A stretch of 64,000 nucleotides of DNA from Yersinia aleksiciae (GCF_001047675.1 NZ_CP011975.1:681710-745709); one strand, 5' to 3'; positions 22,482-33,780 are shown, counted from the first letter of the stretch. A program made the numbers and translations. The notes: generated from the sequence alone by a model not told the origin.

Positions 22482-22807
22482 ATCATTAACTCCAATGTCC
22501 ATTTATGGAACGAAAAAACAACATATAGTTAATATATGTCGCTACGCAATGAAGTTGATTTTTTGTCTGCTTATTTTGTGATGGCGCTCATTTATCGCGC
22601 TATTATTACCCTATATCACCCCGAAGAAGGTGTGCGGCGAGAGTTCACTTAGGGGGAGAGCGGCGCGGTTGATGCGCGAATTGGCGGTACTCAGCTTGCC
22701 AGTGGCACAATTCCGGAGTAGCGTGCTCATTAATTCGATCAGTTTGCTAATTAATCACTGGGTGAAACTTAAATTACTGTGTGTCCGTTAAATGACAGTG
22801 TGAAACC
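22482..22807. other. Divergent intergenic region
   Basis: 326 bp between the leftward ABC importer and the rightward TPR gene. It should contain both promoters. I found no recognisable repeat, Fur box or PurR-type operator and no small gene. Confidence 0.4.
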
Positions 22808-23281
22808 ATGAAACACTCCATCGACTCGTTAAAAGAGCTGGGCCGTTATGATGATGCGGTGGCAATGGCGCAGAAGTTGCTGCTTCGCTCACCCGATAAC
22901 GCCAGCCTGATGTATAAAATCGCCTCCCTGTATGATGTGCAGGGGTTGGAGTTACAGGCAATTCCCTTCTATCGTGCCGCCATTGATCATCATCTGGTGG
23001 GGATAGAGTTACAGGAAGCCTATTTGGGGCTGGGGAGCACTTATCGAGAGCTGGGGTTATATCAAGCATCGTTAGAGACACTTGACCGTGCGCTGACTGC
23101 GTTCCCGCAAGCAAAAGAGATTACCTTGTTTCGCGCCATGACGCTGCACAATCTGGGTGAAACCAGAGAAGCGGTCGCCGCCTTACTGACACTACTGGCG
23201 GAGACCTCAAACCATCAGGACATCAGCCTTTACCAAAAATCCCTTCGCCAATATGCTGCTGACCTTGACGGTATCGACTAA
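22808..23281 (+). CDS. Tetratricopeptide-repeat protein
   Basis: A 157-residue protein with about three TPR units: LKELGRYDDAVAMAQKLLLRSPDNASLMYKIASLYDVQG-like spacing in the first, then YLGLGSTYRELGLYQASLETLDRALTAFPQAKE, then FRAMTLHNLGETREAVAALLTLL. It has no signal peptide, so is probably cytoplasmic and acts through protein contacts. The start ATG has only a weak ribosome-binding site. No homologue stands at this place in E. coli (acrD-ypfM-yffB); its partner is unknown. Confidence 0.8.
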   Translation: MKHSIDSLKELGRYDDAVAMAQKLLLRSPDNASLMYKIASLYDVQGLELQAIPFYRAAIDHHLVGIELQEAYLGLGSTYRELGLYQASLETLDRALTAFPQAKEITLFRAMTLHNLGETREAVAALLTLLAETSNHQDISLYQKSLRQYAADLDGID

Positions 23282-23441
23282 CAGCGCAGCTAATACCGGA
23301 TTGTCAGAACCCTAAACAACGCATAGCCGTCTGGATTCAAACCTCATTTTCCCGCATCATGGGCTAATTGCTCCTCCTGAACCGGGCAGCCGCATCAGCA
23401 GCTGGCCTGATTTGTCATTCTAGCCGAGGTATTATTTTTCC

Positions 23442-23840
23442 ATGTCAGATAGCCCAGTAACCCCATCATTGCGCCTTTATGGCATTAAAAATTGCGACAC
23501 CATAAAAAAGGCCCGCCGCTGGCTGGAAGAACAAGGTATTGCCTATCAGTTCCACGATTATCGCGTGGACGGGTTGAGTGACGAGCGTCTGCAAGGTTTT
23601 ATCGATAAGCTGGGTTGGCAGCCGCTGCTTAACACACGCGGCACCACTTGGCGCAAACTGCCTGAAGCTCAGCGAGAGAGCATTACCGATGCTCAAGCCG
23701 CCAAAGTGCTGATGCTAGAACAACCTGCCATTATCAAGCGCCCACTGTTGGAAGCCGCTAATGGCGAGATGCTGCTGGGCTTCAGCGTGGAAAGCTATCA
23801 ATCTTTTATCCAAAACCAAACCGCTATTGAGGTGCAATAA
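23442..23840 (+). CDS. yffB: ArsC/Spx-family protein YffB
   Basis: A thioredoxin-fold protein of the ArsC/Spx family (132 residues). [22 protein letters not shown] carries the single N-terminal cysteine, and [20 protein letters not shown] and IIKRPLLEA are shared with E. coli YffB. In that protein glutathione binding is known but no physiological substrate. The N-terminus is longer than in E. coli by about ten residues (MSDSPVTPS). One base separates it from dapE, as in E. coli. Confidence 0.92.
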   Translation: MSDSPVTPSLRLYGIKNCDTIKKARRWLEEQGIAYQFHDYRVDGLSDERLQGFIDKLGWQPLLNTRGTTWRKLPEAQRESITDAQAAKVLMLEQPAIIKRPLLEAANGEMLLGFSVESYQSFIQNQTAIEVQ

Positions 23841-23841
23841 C

Positions 23842-24969
23842 ATGATCTGTCCGGTAATCGAACTGGCCCAACAATTAATTAAGCGCCCGTCGCTCAGCCC
23901 AAATGATGCGGGTTGCCAGGAGATCATGATCAAGCGCTTAGAGGCGATTGGTTTTACTGTCGAACCCATGAATTTTGGCGATACCCTTAATTTCTGGGCA
24001 TGGCGTGGTGAAGGCGAGACACTGGCGTTTGCCGGTCATACCGACGTGGTGCCTACCGGTGATGAAAGCCATTGGAGCAGCCCGCCCTTTGAGCCGACGA
24101 TCCGTGACGGCATGTTGTATGGCCGTGGTGCCGCCGATATGAAAGGTTCGCTGGCAGCCATGGTAGTCGCCGCCGAACGTTTTGTTGCCGTGCACCCAGA
24201 TCATAAAGGCCGCTTGGCATTTATGATTACCTCTGATGAAGAAGCTAAAGCGATAAACGGCACCGTCAAAGTGGTTAATGCACTGATGGCGCGCAATGAG
24301 CGGTTAGATTACTGTCTGGTCGGCGAACCCTCCAGCACCGATAGAGTCGGCGATGTAGTGAAAAATGGCCGTCGAGGCTCGATCACGGCCAATTTGCGTA
24401 TCCACGGTATTCAAGGACATGTGGCCTACCCCCATTTGGCTGACAACCCAGTACACCGCGCCATGCCAGCCCTGAATGAGTTAGTGGCCACCCAGTGGGA
24501 TGAGGGCAATGAATTCTTCCCCGCCACCAGCATGCAGATTGCTAACCTACACGCCGGTACTGGCAGCAATAACGTGATCCCTGGTGAGTTCTACGTGCAG
24601 TTCAACTTCCGTTTCAGCACTGAACTGACCGACAGCATGATTAAACAGCGGGTTGAAGCGCTATTGGAGCGCCATCAACTCAATTACAGCCTGGAATGGG
24701 TGCTATCGGGCCAGCCCTTCCTAACCGCTCGAGGCGCGTTGGTCGATGCCGTAGTTAACGCGGTTGAACATTACGCTGAAATCACGCCGCAGTTACTCAC
24801 GACCGGTGGCACCTCGGATGGCCGCTTTATCGCCTTAATGGGTGCTCAGGTGGTGGAGCTGGGGCCCGTTAATGCCACTATCCATAAAGTGAATGAATGC
24901 GTTCACGCTGCTGATTTACAACTGCTAAGCCGGATGTATCAGAGAATCATGGAGCAACTTATCGCATGA
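23842..24969 (+). CDS. dapE: Succinyl-diaminopimelate desuccinylase
   Basis: DapE hydrolyses N-succinyl-LL-diaminopimelate to LL-diaminopimelate and succinate in the lysine/peptidoglycan precursor pathway. It is a di-zinc M20 enzyme: [36 protein letters not shown] and the C-terminal ATIHKVNE supply the metal-ligand and catalytic positions. Length is 375 residues from the ATG at 23842, identical to E. coli; a longer open frame from 23761 overlaps yffB and is spurious. The last codons overlap the next gene (ATGA). Confidence 0.97.
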   Translation: MICPVIELAQQLIKRPSLSPNDAGCQEIMIKRLEAIGFTVEPMNFGDTLNFWAWRGEGETLAFAGHTDVVPTGDESHWSSPPFEPTIRDGMLYGRGAADMKGSLAAMVVAAERFVAVHPDHKGRLAFMITSDEEAKAINGTVKVVNALMARNERLDYCLVGEPSSTDRVGDVVKNGRRGSITANLRIHGIQGHVAYPHLADNPVHRAMPALNELVATQWDEGNEFFPATSMQIANLHAGTGSNNVIPGEFYVQFNFRFSTELTDSMIKQRVEALLERHQLNYSLEWVLSGQPFLTARGALVDAVVNAVEHYAEITPQLLTTGGTSDGRFIALMGAQVVELGPVNATIHKVNECVHAADLQLLSRMYQRIMEQLIA

Positions 24970-25658
24970 CAGTTAATACATTAACGCCACAGATGCTTAC
25001 CGGGCGCTCAACGGAACATTTAGTGGTGTTAACTGGCAATCATCGTCTGCAGCCGCAGGCTGTTGATGCTTTTCAGGCTATGCAGCAGGCGGCAAAAGCG
25101 GCGGGTTTTGATCTACAGCCTGCCAGCACGTTTCGCGATTTTGACCGCCAATTAGCTATCTGGAATGGTAAATTTCGCGGTGAGCGACCAGTATTAGATA
25201 AAGAGAGTCAGCCGATAGAGATCAGTCAGCTTGACGATGCGGCCCGCTGTGAAGCTATTTTGCGTTGGTCTGCCCTGCCGGGGGCCAGTCGCCATCACTG
25301 GGGCAGTGATCTGGATATTTACGATCCCTCCCTGCTACCAGCGAATACCAAGCTACAGCTGGAGCCATGGGAGTACGAAGCGGGTGGTTATTTTTATCCA
25401 CTCACCCAATGGCTGAGTGCGCATATGGCTGAGTTTGGTTTTTATCGGCCCTTTAGCGAGGACACTGGCGGCGTTGCCGCAGAGCCTTGGCACTTGAGCT
25501 ATCGCCCGCTGGCCGTCACGGCGGCGCATTTACTGACACCCAAAATTTTGCTGGAAGCCTGGCAATCACAGGATGTGGCAGGCAGTGAATGGCTAGCAAG
25601 CCATTTACCCATGATTTTTTCACGATTTATCGTGGCACCAACGATGGAAGGATTTTAA
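24966..25658 (+). CDS. M15-family D-Ala-D-Ala carboxypeptidase-like protein
   Basis: A 230-residue protein of the VanY/LdcB-like M15 family. Zinc-site segments are [11 protein letters not shown] (H-x6-D) and EPWHLSY (catalytic Glu and third ligand), preceded by [17 protein letters not shown]. No signal peptide is visible, unusual for a wall carboxypeptidase, so it may act on cytoplasmic muropeptides. Overlap of four bases with dapE indicates co-translation with a diaminopimelate-pathway enzyme. E. coli K-12 lacks this gene between dapE and ypfN. Confidence 0.85.
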   Translation: MTVNTLTPQMLTGRSTEHLVVLTGNHRLQPQAVDAFQAMQQAAKAAGFDLQPASTFRDFDRQLAIWNGKFRGERPVLDKESQPIEISQLDDAARCEAILRWSALPGASRHHWGSDLDIYDPSLLPANTKLQLEPWEYEAGGYFYPLTQWLSAHMAEFGFYRPFSEDTGGVAAEPWHLSYRPLAVTAAHLLTPKILLEAWQSQDVAGSEWLASHLPMIFSRFIVAPTMEGF

Positions 25659-25660
25659 TT

Positions 25661-25855
25661 ATGCACTGGCTAGCAGATTACTGGTGGATTATCCTTATCC
25701 TACTGGCAGGGATTATCTTAAACGGCATCAAAGAGTTACGACGCCTTGATCATAAAAGCTTTTTGAGCAATAAGCCGGAGATCCCACCTCACCGCGACAA
25801 TAATGCGGAATGGGACGACGACGATGACTGGCCAGATAAAAACAAGAAAAAGTAA
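25661..25855 (+). CDS. ypfN: UPF0370 membrane protein YpfN
   Basis: A 64-residue protein: one membrane span (about residues 4-23, [20 protein letters not shown]), a basic/proline stretch [20 protein letters not shown] and a strongly acidic tail ([14 protein letters not shown]). It matches E. coli YpfN in length and sequence. Function unknown. The ATG at 25661 lies two bases after the previous stop. Confidence 0.9.
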   Translation: MHWLADYWWIILILLAGIILNGIKELRRLDHKSFLSNKPEIPPHRDNNAEWDDDDDWPDKNKKK

Positions 25856-25908
25856 GCTGATTGCGAACAACATACAGCGAAGGGAGAATATCCCTTCGCC
25901 AATACCCC

Positions 25909-26544
25909 TTATCTCGCGGCAAGATCTTGACGCAAATGGGCGATCGCCTGCTCTAGCATCGGCGGATTGATGCCATGCCCCATATTGGGTACTAAATCCA
26001 ACGTCACCTCATGACCTAACGCCGTTAAGCTGCTGGCCGCTTTTTTCGCGTGTTCTACCTGTATCACACCATCCTGTTCGCCATGAATCAGATGGATCAC
26101 CACATCCGCTATCGGTTGTTGTGGCAAGGTCGCAAAGCGACCACTGAAGGCAATAATCTGCCCAGCGAGTTGTGACTGAGCTTTCACCCCCTCTAATGAC
26201 ATGATCGTGCCCTGCGAGAAGCCAACCAGCGTGGTCTGCTGCGCCCCTAAGCCACTCTGTTGCTGCCATTGACGTACCGTAGCAACAAATTGCGGAATCA
26301 CTTCATCGATACGCCCTTGGCGACCCTCTTCAGTCACCCCTTGGACCGAAAACCACTGCCGTCCATTACCCATGCTGCTAGCAAACGGCCCATCAATGCT
26401 AACCACCAGCGCTTGAGGAAAAGCTTGCGCGAAATGGCTGCCTACCGGTGCCATACCCGCAGCACTGTCGCCGACGCCATGAAACAGTAAAATCAATTGT
26501 TCCGCCTTGGCGGGTTGCTGCACCACGATATGTTGCTGATTCAT
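25909..26544 (-). CDS. ypfH: Alpha/beta-hydrolase (esterase) YpfH
   Basis: A 211-residue serine esterase of the phospholipase/carboxylesterase family. LILLFHGVGDSAAGM forms the oxyanion region, GFSQGTIMSLEG holds the nucleophile serine, VIHLIHGEQDGVI the acid region and PNMGHGINP the histidine. E. coli YpfH has carboxylesterase activity on short esters; the natural substrate is unknown. The ATG at 26544 with AAAGG is preferred to the ATG six codons upstream. Confidence 0.9.
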   Translation of the reverse strand: MNQQHIVVQQPAKAEQLILLFHGVGDSAAGMAPVGSHFAQAFPQALVVSIDGPFASSMGNGRQWFSVQGVTEEGRQGRIDEVIPQFVATVRQWQQQSGLGAQQTTLVGFSQGTIMSLEGVKAQSQLAGQIIAFSGRFATLPQQPIADVVIHLIHGEQDGVIQVEHAKKAASSLTALGHEVTLDLVPNMGHGINPPMLEQAIAHLRQDLAAR

Positions 26545-26661
26545 TAGGGAGCCTTTAATCATTGAGTCACGATAACATGACTATACGACCACTCATCCGG
26601 CAGGGATATTGGGTTTTATTGATGGATCCGATCTTTCTAATAACCGGACCCGACCACTCGC

Positions 26662-28689
26662 CTAAATCTCCAATAAAACCAAATCCTTCATCAACCCCGC
26701 CTTGGTGGAATCAATCCCTCTCATCCCTTCGGCAGCCTCCTGCCGCCAACGTGCGACTAACGCCTTGCGCCCTGTAAGACCCAGAGCGCTAACAATCTCT
26801 GCAGAGGGGATGCCCTGCTGCAAATAGTGCCGTAGCGCAGGAAGGGGTAGTTCACTTTGCACTAACAAACGCTGCAACGCAGGTAAACTGGCTTCTAACG
26901 GGCGGGAAGCCAAGGCAAAACCCGCCAACTCAAGCCAGTCGTCATCATTTAAAGTGACATCAAGCTGCTCAGGCAGAGCTAGCGATGCTGGTGCGTCGAT
27001 CTCAATCCATTGCTGCAACCAATACCAATCTCGCTCTAATTGCTGTCGTGCCGTGTGACAGAGTGTTTGCCCTGCGCGACTCAAAGGGAGTATCGCCATG
27101 GCGGCATAACAGCCGCTACTGGCTTCTTGGTGGCTGCCAATGCGCACCAGTTGAAACCCGCAGGTGCGCCAAAAATGCGCTAATTCGGCGGTATAGCCAA
27201 AACTGACCGAGAGAAAATCACGTTGATCTTGCTGCGCACGCGCCTGTTCTGCGGCAATCATCCGTCGGGCAATCCCCTGCCGCCGCCATGATGGGGCGAC
27301 TGCCACGCGACTGATTCGCCGAGATAATAGGATCGGCGCTTGCCATTGCCCATTGTGGGCCGCCAGTGATTGCGCCACTAAACTGCCCTTTGGCCGCCGC
27401 TTGCCCGCCCAAACATCGTGGGCCAGTTCACTGCTCAAGCCCCCCTCATCCACCAGCCACAGTGCGCCAACCACTGAATCAGCCACTTTCGCCGCAGAAA
27501 AATGCATACCCGGTGCATCCATCAAACGCCGCAAATCCAGTGGCGTTGTCCGATAATGGGCACTGGAGAGTAAACCGTAACATTGCCGCAGCAATGCGGG
27601 ATTATCCCGCCAATCGCGCTGCTCACAGGCGATGATATCGACCGATGAGTAAGCGGGGGCCGTGAGTGACCCTTCATCATCAAACAGCATGACAGCATCC
27701 ACAATGCGCTCCAGCGGATCGTGACTGGCCCAGCGGATCGGATCCGTCAGGGTCAAATGATGCCAATCATTCAGGGTGGCGCAAAACTTCAGTAAAAAGC
27801 CGCGCCCAGTACCTTCGTAACCCTGCACCGTAGTGGTTAATAGCGCCCGTGGAAAGTAGGCCAATAGCGCAGAGAGTAATGGGGCGGGGATCGCAGCGGC
27901 CTCATCAATCAATAGCCAGTCAACCGTGCTGACATCCTGCTGCTGGCAATACTTCAGTAGTGCGTCTGGAGCCCAAAACTGCGCCCGTTCGCCAGCGCGA
28001 GCACTCAATACTTGCGTGGCAGCTTTGCCCGGCCCGGTGACCCAGCACTGGCCTTGCCACTGTGCCACCAACATGCCTGCCAGGGTCGACTTGCCGCGCC
28101 CACGAGCCGCGGTCAGTACCCAAATCCCCCCCTTGGCCTGCATCAAACGCTGAAGAATATTTTGCTGCTCAAGGGTGGGAGAGCCGTCAGGTCGCTGCCA
28201 TTCTGGGCGCGAATCCACGATTGGCGCAGGTGGTGGCTGGCCCTCTAGCCATAAGACGACATCGGGATCAGCCAGAAGTTGGCGTTGCAGATGGTGGATA
28301 AAGTTGGGTGTGGTGATTGGCGCGCCCTGCTCGCTCCATCGCAAGCTATCGGTATCGGGCAAACTCGGCCAACAGCGCCACTCTGGCACTAAGAGCACCA
28401 GCCAGCTTCCGGTCTGCAATGTCCCTGCCAGTACCGCCAGCGCCTCGCTATTCAAACCATCAGTGGCATCAAATACGCCGTGCAATCCCTCCTGACCCAA
28501 TAAGGTTTTTGCCGCTGTCGGACGAATACCCTGAACCTCGGCGGGTAACGCCTCGCCAATCCACCGCCAATCCCCCGGCAGTTGCCGACGTAGATTTAGC
28601 GCCTGTTGCCGTGACCAATCAGCACTGCCACTGAGCACCAGTAGACGGCGAATCCCCTGCTGAGCCATCAGCGGTTGGCTGGCAACCAT
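26662..28689 (-). CDS. tmcA: tRNA(Met) cytidine acetyltransferase TmcA
   Basis: TmcA makes N4-acetylcytidine at position 34 of elongator tRNA-Met, using acetyl-CoA and ATP/GTP. It joins an RNA-helicase-like module (Walker A in [13 protein letters not shown], Walker B in [14 protein letters not shown], and [17 protein letters not shown]) to a GNAT domain ([17 protein letters not shown] and [27 protein letters not shown]) and a C-terminal tRNA-binding region. From the ATG at 28689 it is 675 residues (E. coli 671). A TTG at 28716 would add nine residues and overlap the upstream DUF441 gene by 14 bp; I could not decide firmly. Confidence 0.94.
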   Translation of the reverse strand: MVASQPLMAQQGIRRLLVLSGSADWSRQQALNLRRQLPGDWRWIGEALPAEVQGIRPTAAKTLLGQEGLHGVFDATDGLNSEALAVLAGTLQTGSWLVLLVPEWRCWPSLPDTDSLRWSEQGAPITTPNFIHHLQRQLLADPDVVLWLEGQPPPAPIVDSRPEWQRPDGSPTLEQQNILQRLMQAKGGIWVLTAARGRGKSTLAGMLVAQWQGQCWVTGPGKAATQVLSARAGERAQFWAPDALLKYCQQQDVSTVDWLLIDEAAAIPAPLLSALLAYFPRALLTTTVQGYEGTGRGFLLKFCATLNDWHHLTLTDPIRWASHDPLERIVDAVMLFDDEGSLTAPAYSSVDIIACEQRDWRDNPALLRQCYGLLSSAHYRTTPLDLRRLMDAPGMHFSAAKVADSVVGALWLVDEGGLSSELAHDVWAGKRRPKGSLVAQSLAAHNGQWQAPILLSRRISRVAVAPSWRRQGIARRMIAAEQARAQQDQRDFLSVSFGYTAELAHFWRTCGFQLVRIGSHQEASSGCYAAMAILPLSRAGQTLCHTARQQLERDWYWLQQWIEIDAPASLALPEQLDVTLNDDDWLELAGFALASRPLEASLPALQRLLVQSELPLPALRHYLQQGIPSAEIVSALGLTGRKALVARWRQEAAEGMRGIDSTKAGLMKDLVLLEI

Positions 28690-28702
28690 CCCATGACTCA
28701 CG

Positions 28703-29215
<513 letters not shown>

Positions 29216-29252
29216 TTATGATAATCGCTGCTGACGCGAGGTTCTAGCGCTA

Positions 29253-30116
29253 TTAGCGGCTAGCAAAGGTGTTGCAGCTATTGGGGTCACCACTGTCGAA
29301 TCCACGTTTAAACCAAGTATAACGTTGCTGTGATGTACCGTGAGTGAAGCTGTCGGGCACCACGCGCCCCTGGCTTTGCTGCTGTAACCGGTCATCACCA
29401 ATGGCTTGTGCGGCATTCAGGGCCTCTTGCAAGTCCCCAACTTCCAGCACCTGCTGTTCATCCATCGCTTTGCCCCAGACGCCAGCAAAACAGTCTGCCT
29501 GTAACTCCATTTTGACCGACAGTCGATTGGCTTCCGCTTGTGTCGCGCCCTGTTGCTGCTGGCGCACTTTGCTATCGATGCCCATTAAGTGCTGCACATG
29601 GTGCCCAACTTCGTGAGCAATCACATACGCCTGCGCAAAGTCACCGTCTGCACCCAGCTTGTTTTTCATCTCTTCATAGAAGGATAAGTCGATATAAACC
29701 GTGCTGTCTGCCGGGCAGTAAAACGGTCCCATCACTGATTGGCCGGTGCCACAACCGGTGCGGGTTGCGCCACGGTACATCACCAGTTTAGGCTCTTGAT
29801 AGGTGCGGCCCATTTTCTGGAAAATCGGTTTCCAGGTGTCTTCCGTGTCTGCCAGAATCACGGAGGTGAATTTGGCATATTGGTCGTCTTTGGCGCTGAC
29901 TGAACTTGATGAACGCGGCTGCGTCTGGGTTTGTGACATAGGATCACTGCCGTTCAAGAGTGGCGTCAGATCAACCCCGTAGTAGCCAGCGACCAGCACC
30001 ACAATCAGGATAACAATACCGCCCTTACCCCCAGGCCTAAATCCACCGCCACCACCGGATGAATCACCCCGCCGATCTTCCACATTGTCACTTTCACGAC
30101 GACCTTGCCAACGCAT
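29253..30116 (-). CDS. ypfJ: Predicted neutral zinc metallopeptidase YpfJ
   Basis: A 287-residue membrane-anchored protein with the N-terminal basic, glycine-rich segment [20 protein letters not shown], a single span (about residues 35-53, [21 protein letters not shown]) and a putative zinc-protease domain. [15 protein letters not shown] is an HExxH motif, and QADCFAGVW supplies the acidic third-ligand region. It matches E. coli YpfJ. Substrate unknown. Confidence 0.9.
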   Translation of the reverse strand: MRWQGRRESDNVEDRRGDSSGGGGGFRPGGKGGIVILIVVLVAGYYGVDLTPLLNGSDPMSQTQTQPRSSSSVSAKDDQYAKFTSVILADTEDTWKPIFQKMGRTYQEPKLVMYRGATRTGCGTGQSVMGPFYCPADSTVYIDLSFYEEMKNKLGADGDFAQAYVIAHEVGHHVQHLMGIDSKVRQQQQGATQAEANRLSVKMELQADCFAGVWGKAMDEQQVLEVGDLQEALNAAQAIGDDRLQQQSQGRVVPDSFTHGTSQQRYTWFKRGFDSGDPNSCNTFASR

Positions 30117-30249
30117 AGCTGTACTCCCAGAGATATTCCTTACCCATTATCGTAGGAAATATATTGGCTCAGCACCATTAAAAGCAAGAATGATTGGTGT
30201 GGTGGGCGATTTGATTCAAAGATGATATGGATACGAGGGGGATAATTGA

Positions 30250-30270
30250 AGGGAGATAGAGGCTATCTCC
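30250..30270 (-). terminator. Hairpin downstream of purC
   Basis: GGGAGATAG / CTATCTCCC perfect stem 33 bp beyond the purC stop; only AATTA follows on the minus strand, so termination may need help. Confidence 0.5.
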
Positions 30271-30302
30271 CTCATGTCAGCAAAACGTAATCGATTGCGC
30301 AG

Positions 30303-31016
30303 TTAGTCTAATTTTACGCCGATACGGTGCGCAACTTCTTCGTAGGCTTCAATCAAACCACCCAAGCTCTGACGGTAACGATCTTTATCCATCTTGTTGA
30401 GGGTCTTCTTATCCCACAAACGGCTGCCATCAGGCGAGAACTCATCACCCAATACCACTTCACCGTTGAACAGGCCGAACTCCAGCTTGAAGTCCACCAA
30501 GATTAAGCCGGCATCGTCAAACAGTTTGCTCAGCACATCATTGGCCAAATAGCTCAGCTCTTTCATCCGCGCTAATTGTGCTTCTGTCGCCCAACCAAAA
30601 GTTTTGCAGTATGACTCGTTAACCATCGGGTCGTGCATGGCGTCGTTTTTCAAGAACAGATCAAACAGCGGTGGATTCAGTTCCAAGCCTTCTTCGATAC
30701 CCAGACGTTTTACCAACGAGCCAGCAGCGCGGTTACGGATAACGCATTCAACCGGGATCATTTCCAGTTTTTTTACCAGCACTTCAGTATCAGACAGCAA
30801 ACGCTCCATTTGAGTAGGAATACCGGCTGCTTCTAATTTAGCCATAATAAAATGGTTAAATTTGTTGTTTACCATGCCCTTACGATCGAATTGCTCAATG
30901 CGCTGACCATCCAGTGCTGACGTATCGTTACGGAACTCCAATACCAATAGGTCAGGATTTTCGGTGGTATAGACAGTCTTCGCCTTCCCACGATACAACT
31001 CAGCTAGCTTTTGCAT
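30303..31016 (-). CDS. purC: SAICAR synthetase
   Basis: PurC joins aspartate to carboxyaminoimidazole ribotide using ATP (step 8 of de novo purine synthesis). The 237 residues start [16 protein letters not shown] and carry [18 protein letters not shown]-binding EFRNDTSA and LVDFKLEFG plus [12 protein letters not shown], all family-diagnostic. It follows bamC in the dapA-bamC-purC order known from E. coli, but a terminator sits between bamC and purC. Confidence 0.97.
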   Translation of the reverse strand: MQKLAELYRGKAKTVYTTENPDLLVLEFRNDTSALDGQRIEQFDRKGMVNNKFNHFIMAKLEAAGIPTQMERLLSDTEVLVKKLEMIPVECVIRNRAAGSLVKRLGIEEGLELNPPLFDLFLKNDAMHDPMVNESYCKTFGWATEAQLARMKELSYLANDVLSKLFDDAGLILVDFKLEFGLFNGEVVLGDEFSPDGSRLWDKKTLNKMDKDRYRQSLGGLIEAYEEVAHRIGVKLD

Positions 31017-31046
31017 CTTATGACTCCAGTAATGATATAAATAAGT

Positions 31047-31066
31047 AAAGGGGCCGAAGCCCCTTT
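31047..31066 (-). terminator. Hairpin between bamC and purC
   Basis: AAAGGGGC-TTCG-GCCCCTTT on the minus strand (stable TTCG loop), followed by ACTTATTT. It can attenuate read-through into purC. Confidence 0.7.
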
Positions 31067-31069
31067 GGT

Positions 31070-32128
31070 TTATTTGGTACTTGGCGCGCTTGTCTGGCTA
31101 AACGCCGCCTGGAACACCGCGACCAGCGCATCATTCTGCGACTGAGTTAGGGTGTGCCCTTTCGGACCGATGAATTGCAAGCTACTGCGGTTATCAAGGT
31201 CACCGACTTGCAGCTTGTAATCACCTTCTGGCAATTCAGGATCTTTAGCCCCCAACGCATCCCAGCTACTGCTACTCATGGATTTGTTGGTCACATTGAT
31301 TGAACCTTGCGGGCGGCTACGGTCAGTGACTTTCATGCCGACTTTCTCAAGTGCGGCTGGCAGACGTTCCCACAGCACAGCATAAGGGGCGCGAACAATC
31401 AGTTGCGGTAGGCCGGTATCATCGCTGCCGCTTTGAACATCTAGCGTGCCAACTTTACGGGCAGCCTGACTACTTTCGCTGTCAGAACGGACCTTATCCA
31501 AGCCTTCGATAATGGCATTCAGCATTGCACCGTTGTAGCGCTGGATTTCGGTATAGCTGGTTACTGGCTGGCCGCCTTGCTGTAAAGCAAGGGATTTCAC
31601 CACCAATACCAACTGATAACCCTGCTCCTGCACGCTTATCTGATAACGGCCTTCAAACTGCACGTCTTCATCGGCACGATTCCATTTGACCCAATCAGTG
31701 GTCAGCGTTTGGCTGGCATCCTGACGGCTGGCTATCGTCCAGTTTTTATCTTGCAGCACGCGGGTCACCTGCGCCCACAGATTGCGGTTTTGCGGGCTAT
31801 TTTCTAACAATAGCTTGCTGGTATCGTTAGCATTTTCAGCGCGAGAACCGCTTAATAATGCCAGTGGTTGTACCGGAGGACGGATGTCCAACTGTTTGCC
31901 CACCGCGCCTTGAGAGTTGACGGAACGGACATCAAAATCGCCATTTTGTATCGGCAGAATCATCCCTGCTGGTGAGTTAAGCGGTTTCAGCCCCGGCGCT
32001 TCCAAATAAGATTCGTCACCGCTAACCTGGCGTTTGTAGCGTTGGTCAGTGGTGCAACCTGCCAGCAGCATTGCCAGCGAAACACCCACTACCGTTACCA
32101 CTGTCGACTTTTGCAATGTTATTGCCAT
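31070..32128 (-). CDS. bamC: Outer-membrane assembly lipoprotein BamC
   Basis: A lipoprotein subunit of the BAM beta-barrel assembly complex. The signal peptide ends in a lipobox (LAMLLAGC, Cys near residue 25), then the conserved unstructured stretch [27 protein letters not shown] that contacts BamD, then two helix-grip domains. 352 residues from the ATG at 32128 (E. coli 344); AGGGAA precedes it. The frame begins one codon earlier at a TTG. It follows dapA after 16 bp. Confidence 0.94.
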   Translation of the reverse strand: MAITLQKSTVVTVVGVSLAMLLAGCTTDQRYKRQVSGDESYLEAPGLKPLNSPAGMILPIQNGDFDVRSVNSQGAVGKQLDIRPPVQPLALLSGSRAENANDTSKLLLENSPQNRNLWAQVTRVLQDKNWTIASRQDASQTLTTDWVKWNRADEDVQFEGRYQISVQEQGYQLVLVVKSLALQQGGQPVTSYTEIQRYNGAMLNAIIEGLDKVRSDSESSQAARKVGTLDVQSGSDDTGLPQLIVRAPYAVLWERLPAALEKVGMKVTDRSRPQGSINVTNKSMSSSSWDALGAKDPELPEGDYKLQVGDLDNRSSLQFIGPKGHTLTQSQNDALVAVFQAAFSQTSAPSTK

Positions 32129-32144
32129 CAAATTTCCCTAAGAG

Positions 32145-33062
32145 TTACAGCAAACCTGCGCTTTTCAGCGCGTCTTCCACAATCCGTTTAGCCGGATCAG
32201 TTAGCGGGGTCATTGGCAGACGCAAAGTGTCATTCGCCATTAATCCCAGCTGCTTTGCGGCCCATTTCACCGGAATTGGGTTTGCTTCTACAAATAAATG
32301 CTGATGCAATGGCATCAAGCGCTGATTCAAACGGCGTGCTTCTGCAAAGTTGCCTTGTGCAGCCAATGCACAAAGTTCAGCCATTTCACGCGCAGCGATG
32401 TTCGCCGTCACCGAAATAACCCCTTTGCCGCCCAGTTGCATAAAGTCCAGTCCGCTCGCATCGTCACCACTGAGCAGGATGAAATCTTCATCATCAACCA
32501 GCACTTGGATCTGACTAACACGACTTAAGTTCCCTGTTGCCTCTTTAACAGCAACAATATTTTTAATCTTGGCTAAGCGGGCAATGGTTGGCGGTAACAT
32601 ATCGCAACCGGTACGCGAAGGCACATTATAGAGAATTTGGGGTAAATCGGTACTTTCCGCGATCGCTTTGAAGTGCTGATATAACCCTTCCTGCATTGGC
32701 CGGTTATAATATGGTGTCACAGTCAAGCAACCCACCACACCGGTATTATTGAACCGTTGTGTGAGAGAAATTGCTTCGGAGGTGGCATTAGCACCGGTTC
32801 CAGCAATGATGGGAATGCGACCATCTGCCAGTTCAAGGGTCTGCATGACCACATCGACATGCTCGTCATGGTTCAGTGTGGCAGACTCACCCGTGGTGCC
32901 CACGGAGACAATCGCCGCAGTACCGCTAGCGACATGATAATCAATTAGTTTCTTAAGGCTCGCACGATCGACAGCACCTTTGTCGTCCATCGGCGTTACC
33001 AGTGCAACTATGCTACCTGTAAACATTGCGCTGCCTGTAAACATCGGACTTCCCGTAAACAT
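32145..33062 (-). CDS. dapA: 4-Hydroxy-tetrahydrodipicolinate synthase
   Basis: DapA condenses pyruvate with aspartate semialdehyde, the committed step to diaminopimelate and lysine. [45 protein letters not shown] (catalytic Tyr) and AVKEATGNL (Schiff-base Lys) are intact. E. coli DapA begins MFTGSIVA; here that start occurs three times in frame as [18 protein letters not shown] through an 18-bp tandem repeat, giving ATG codons at 33062, 33044 and 33026. AAGGAGG lies about ten bases before the first, so the full 305-residue form is likely made. Confidence 0.96.
   Translation of the reverse strand: MFTGSPMFTGSAMFTGSIVALVTPMDDKGAVDRASLKKLIDYHVASGTAAIVSVGTTGESATLNHDEHVDVVMQTLELADGRIPIIAGTGANATSEAISLTQRFNNTGVVGCLTVTPYYNRPMQEGLYQHFKAIAESTDLPQILYNVPSRTGCDMLPPTIARLAKIKNIVAVKEATGNLSRVSQIQVLVDDEDFILLSGDDASGLDFMQLGGKGVISVTANIAAREMAELCALAAQGNFAEARRLNQRLMPLHQHLFVEANPIPVKWAAKQLGLMANDTLRLPMTPLTDPAKRIVEDALKSAGLL
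33009..33062 (-). repeat. Three tandem 18-bp repeats at the dapA start
   Basis: Three copies of an 18-bp unit (minus strand: ATGTTTACxGGxAGxxxx), each encoding Met-Phe-Thr-Gly-Ser plus Pro, Ala or Ile. Copies differ at a few positions, so the triplication is not brand new. Confidence 0.95.
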
Positions 33063-33190
33063 TGCCCACCCCCTCCTTAAACAAGTTACTCATGGTACTT
33101 TTGACCTCTATCCAAAAGCAAGCAAACAACTGTGTTGTAAGCGCTTGGCAGCAGGTTTTTTTTATGTTTACCATGGTAACCCCAAAGAGC

Positions 33191-33778
33191 ATGACAGGAA
33201 GAGCGATTTTGCCGCAGCTTGATGAACATTATCTGGTCATTACCGCACTGGGTGCTGACCGCCCTGGAATCGTGAATACCATCACCCGCCATGTCAGTAG
33301 CTGCGGTTGTAATATTGAAGATAGCCGACTGGCCATGTTCGGTGAAGAGTTCACATTTATTATGTTGCTTTCAGGCAGTTGGAATGCCATTACCCTGCTG
33401 GAATCAACCTTGCCGCAAAAAGGCGCAGAGCTTGATTTACTGATTGTGATGAAGCGTACCAATGCCCAATACCAGCAAGCGATGCCTGCGACGGTCTGGG
33501 TAAAAGTTGAAGTAAATGACTCCCCACATATTATTGAACGCTTTACCAACCTGTTTCATTGCCACAATATGAATATCGCGGAGTTGGTTTCTAAAACTCA
33601 ACCGGCTGAAGGCGACACACCTCCTCGGTTGCATATTCAGATGAGTGCACACAGCCCCGCCAACCAAAACAGTTCGATAATTGAGCACGCGTTTTATCAG
33701 CTATGTACAGAACTCAATGCGCAAGGCAGTATTAGCGTTGTGAACTATCCACAGCATGACTCACGAATGGAGAGTTAG
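33191..33778 (+). CDS. gcvR: Glycine-cleavage-system transcriptional regulator GcvR
   Basis: GcvR is an ACT-domain protein that binds GcvA and represses gcv in the absence of glycine. Two ACT domains are visible: YLVITALGADRPGIVNTITRHVSSCGCNIEDSRLAM and VWVKVEVNDSPHIIERFTNLFHCHNMNIAELVS. The frame is open from 33062, but family length favours the ATG at 33191 (195 residues) or a TTG at 33209, which has AGGAAGAG in front and gives 189 residues (E. coli 190). Divergent from dapA; two bases from bcp. Confidence 0.92.
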   Translation: MTGRAILPQLDEHYLVITALGADRPGIVNTITRHVSSCGCNIEDSRLAMFGEEFTFIMLLSGSWNAITLLESTLPQKGAELDLLIVMKRTNAQYQQAMPATVWVKVEVNDSPHIIERFTNLFHCHNMNIAELVSKTQPAEGDTPPRLHIQMSAHSPANQNSSIIEHAFYQLCTELNAQGSISVVNYPQHDSRMES

Positions 33779-33780
33779 TA

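Noticed and set aside
28012..28634. Several overlapping plus-strand frames opposite tmcA
   Set aside because: They follow the codon pattern of tmcA on the other strand and encode Pro/Arg/Ser-rich shadows.
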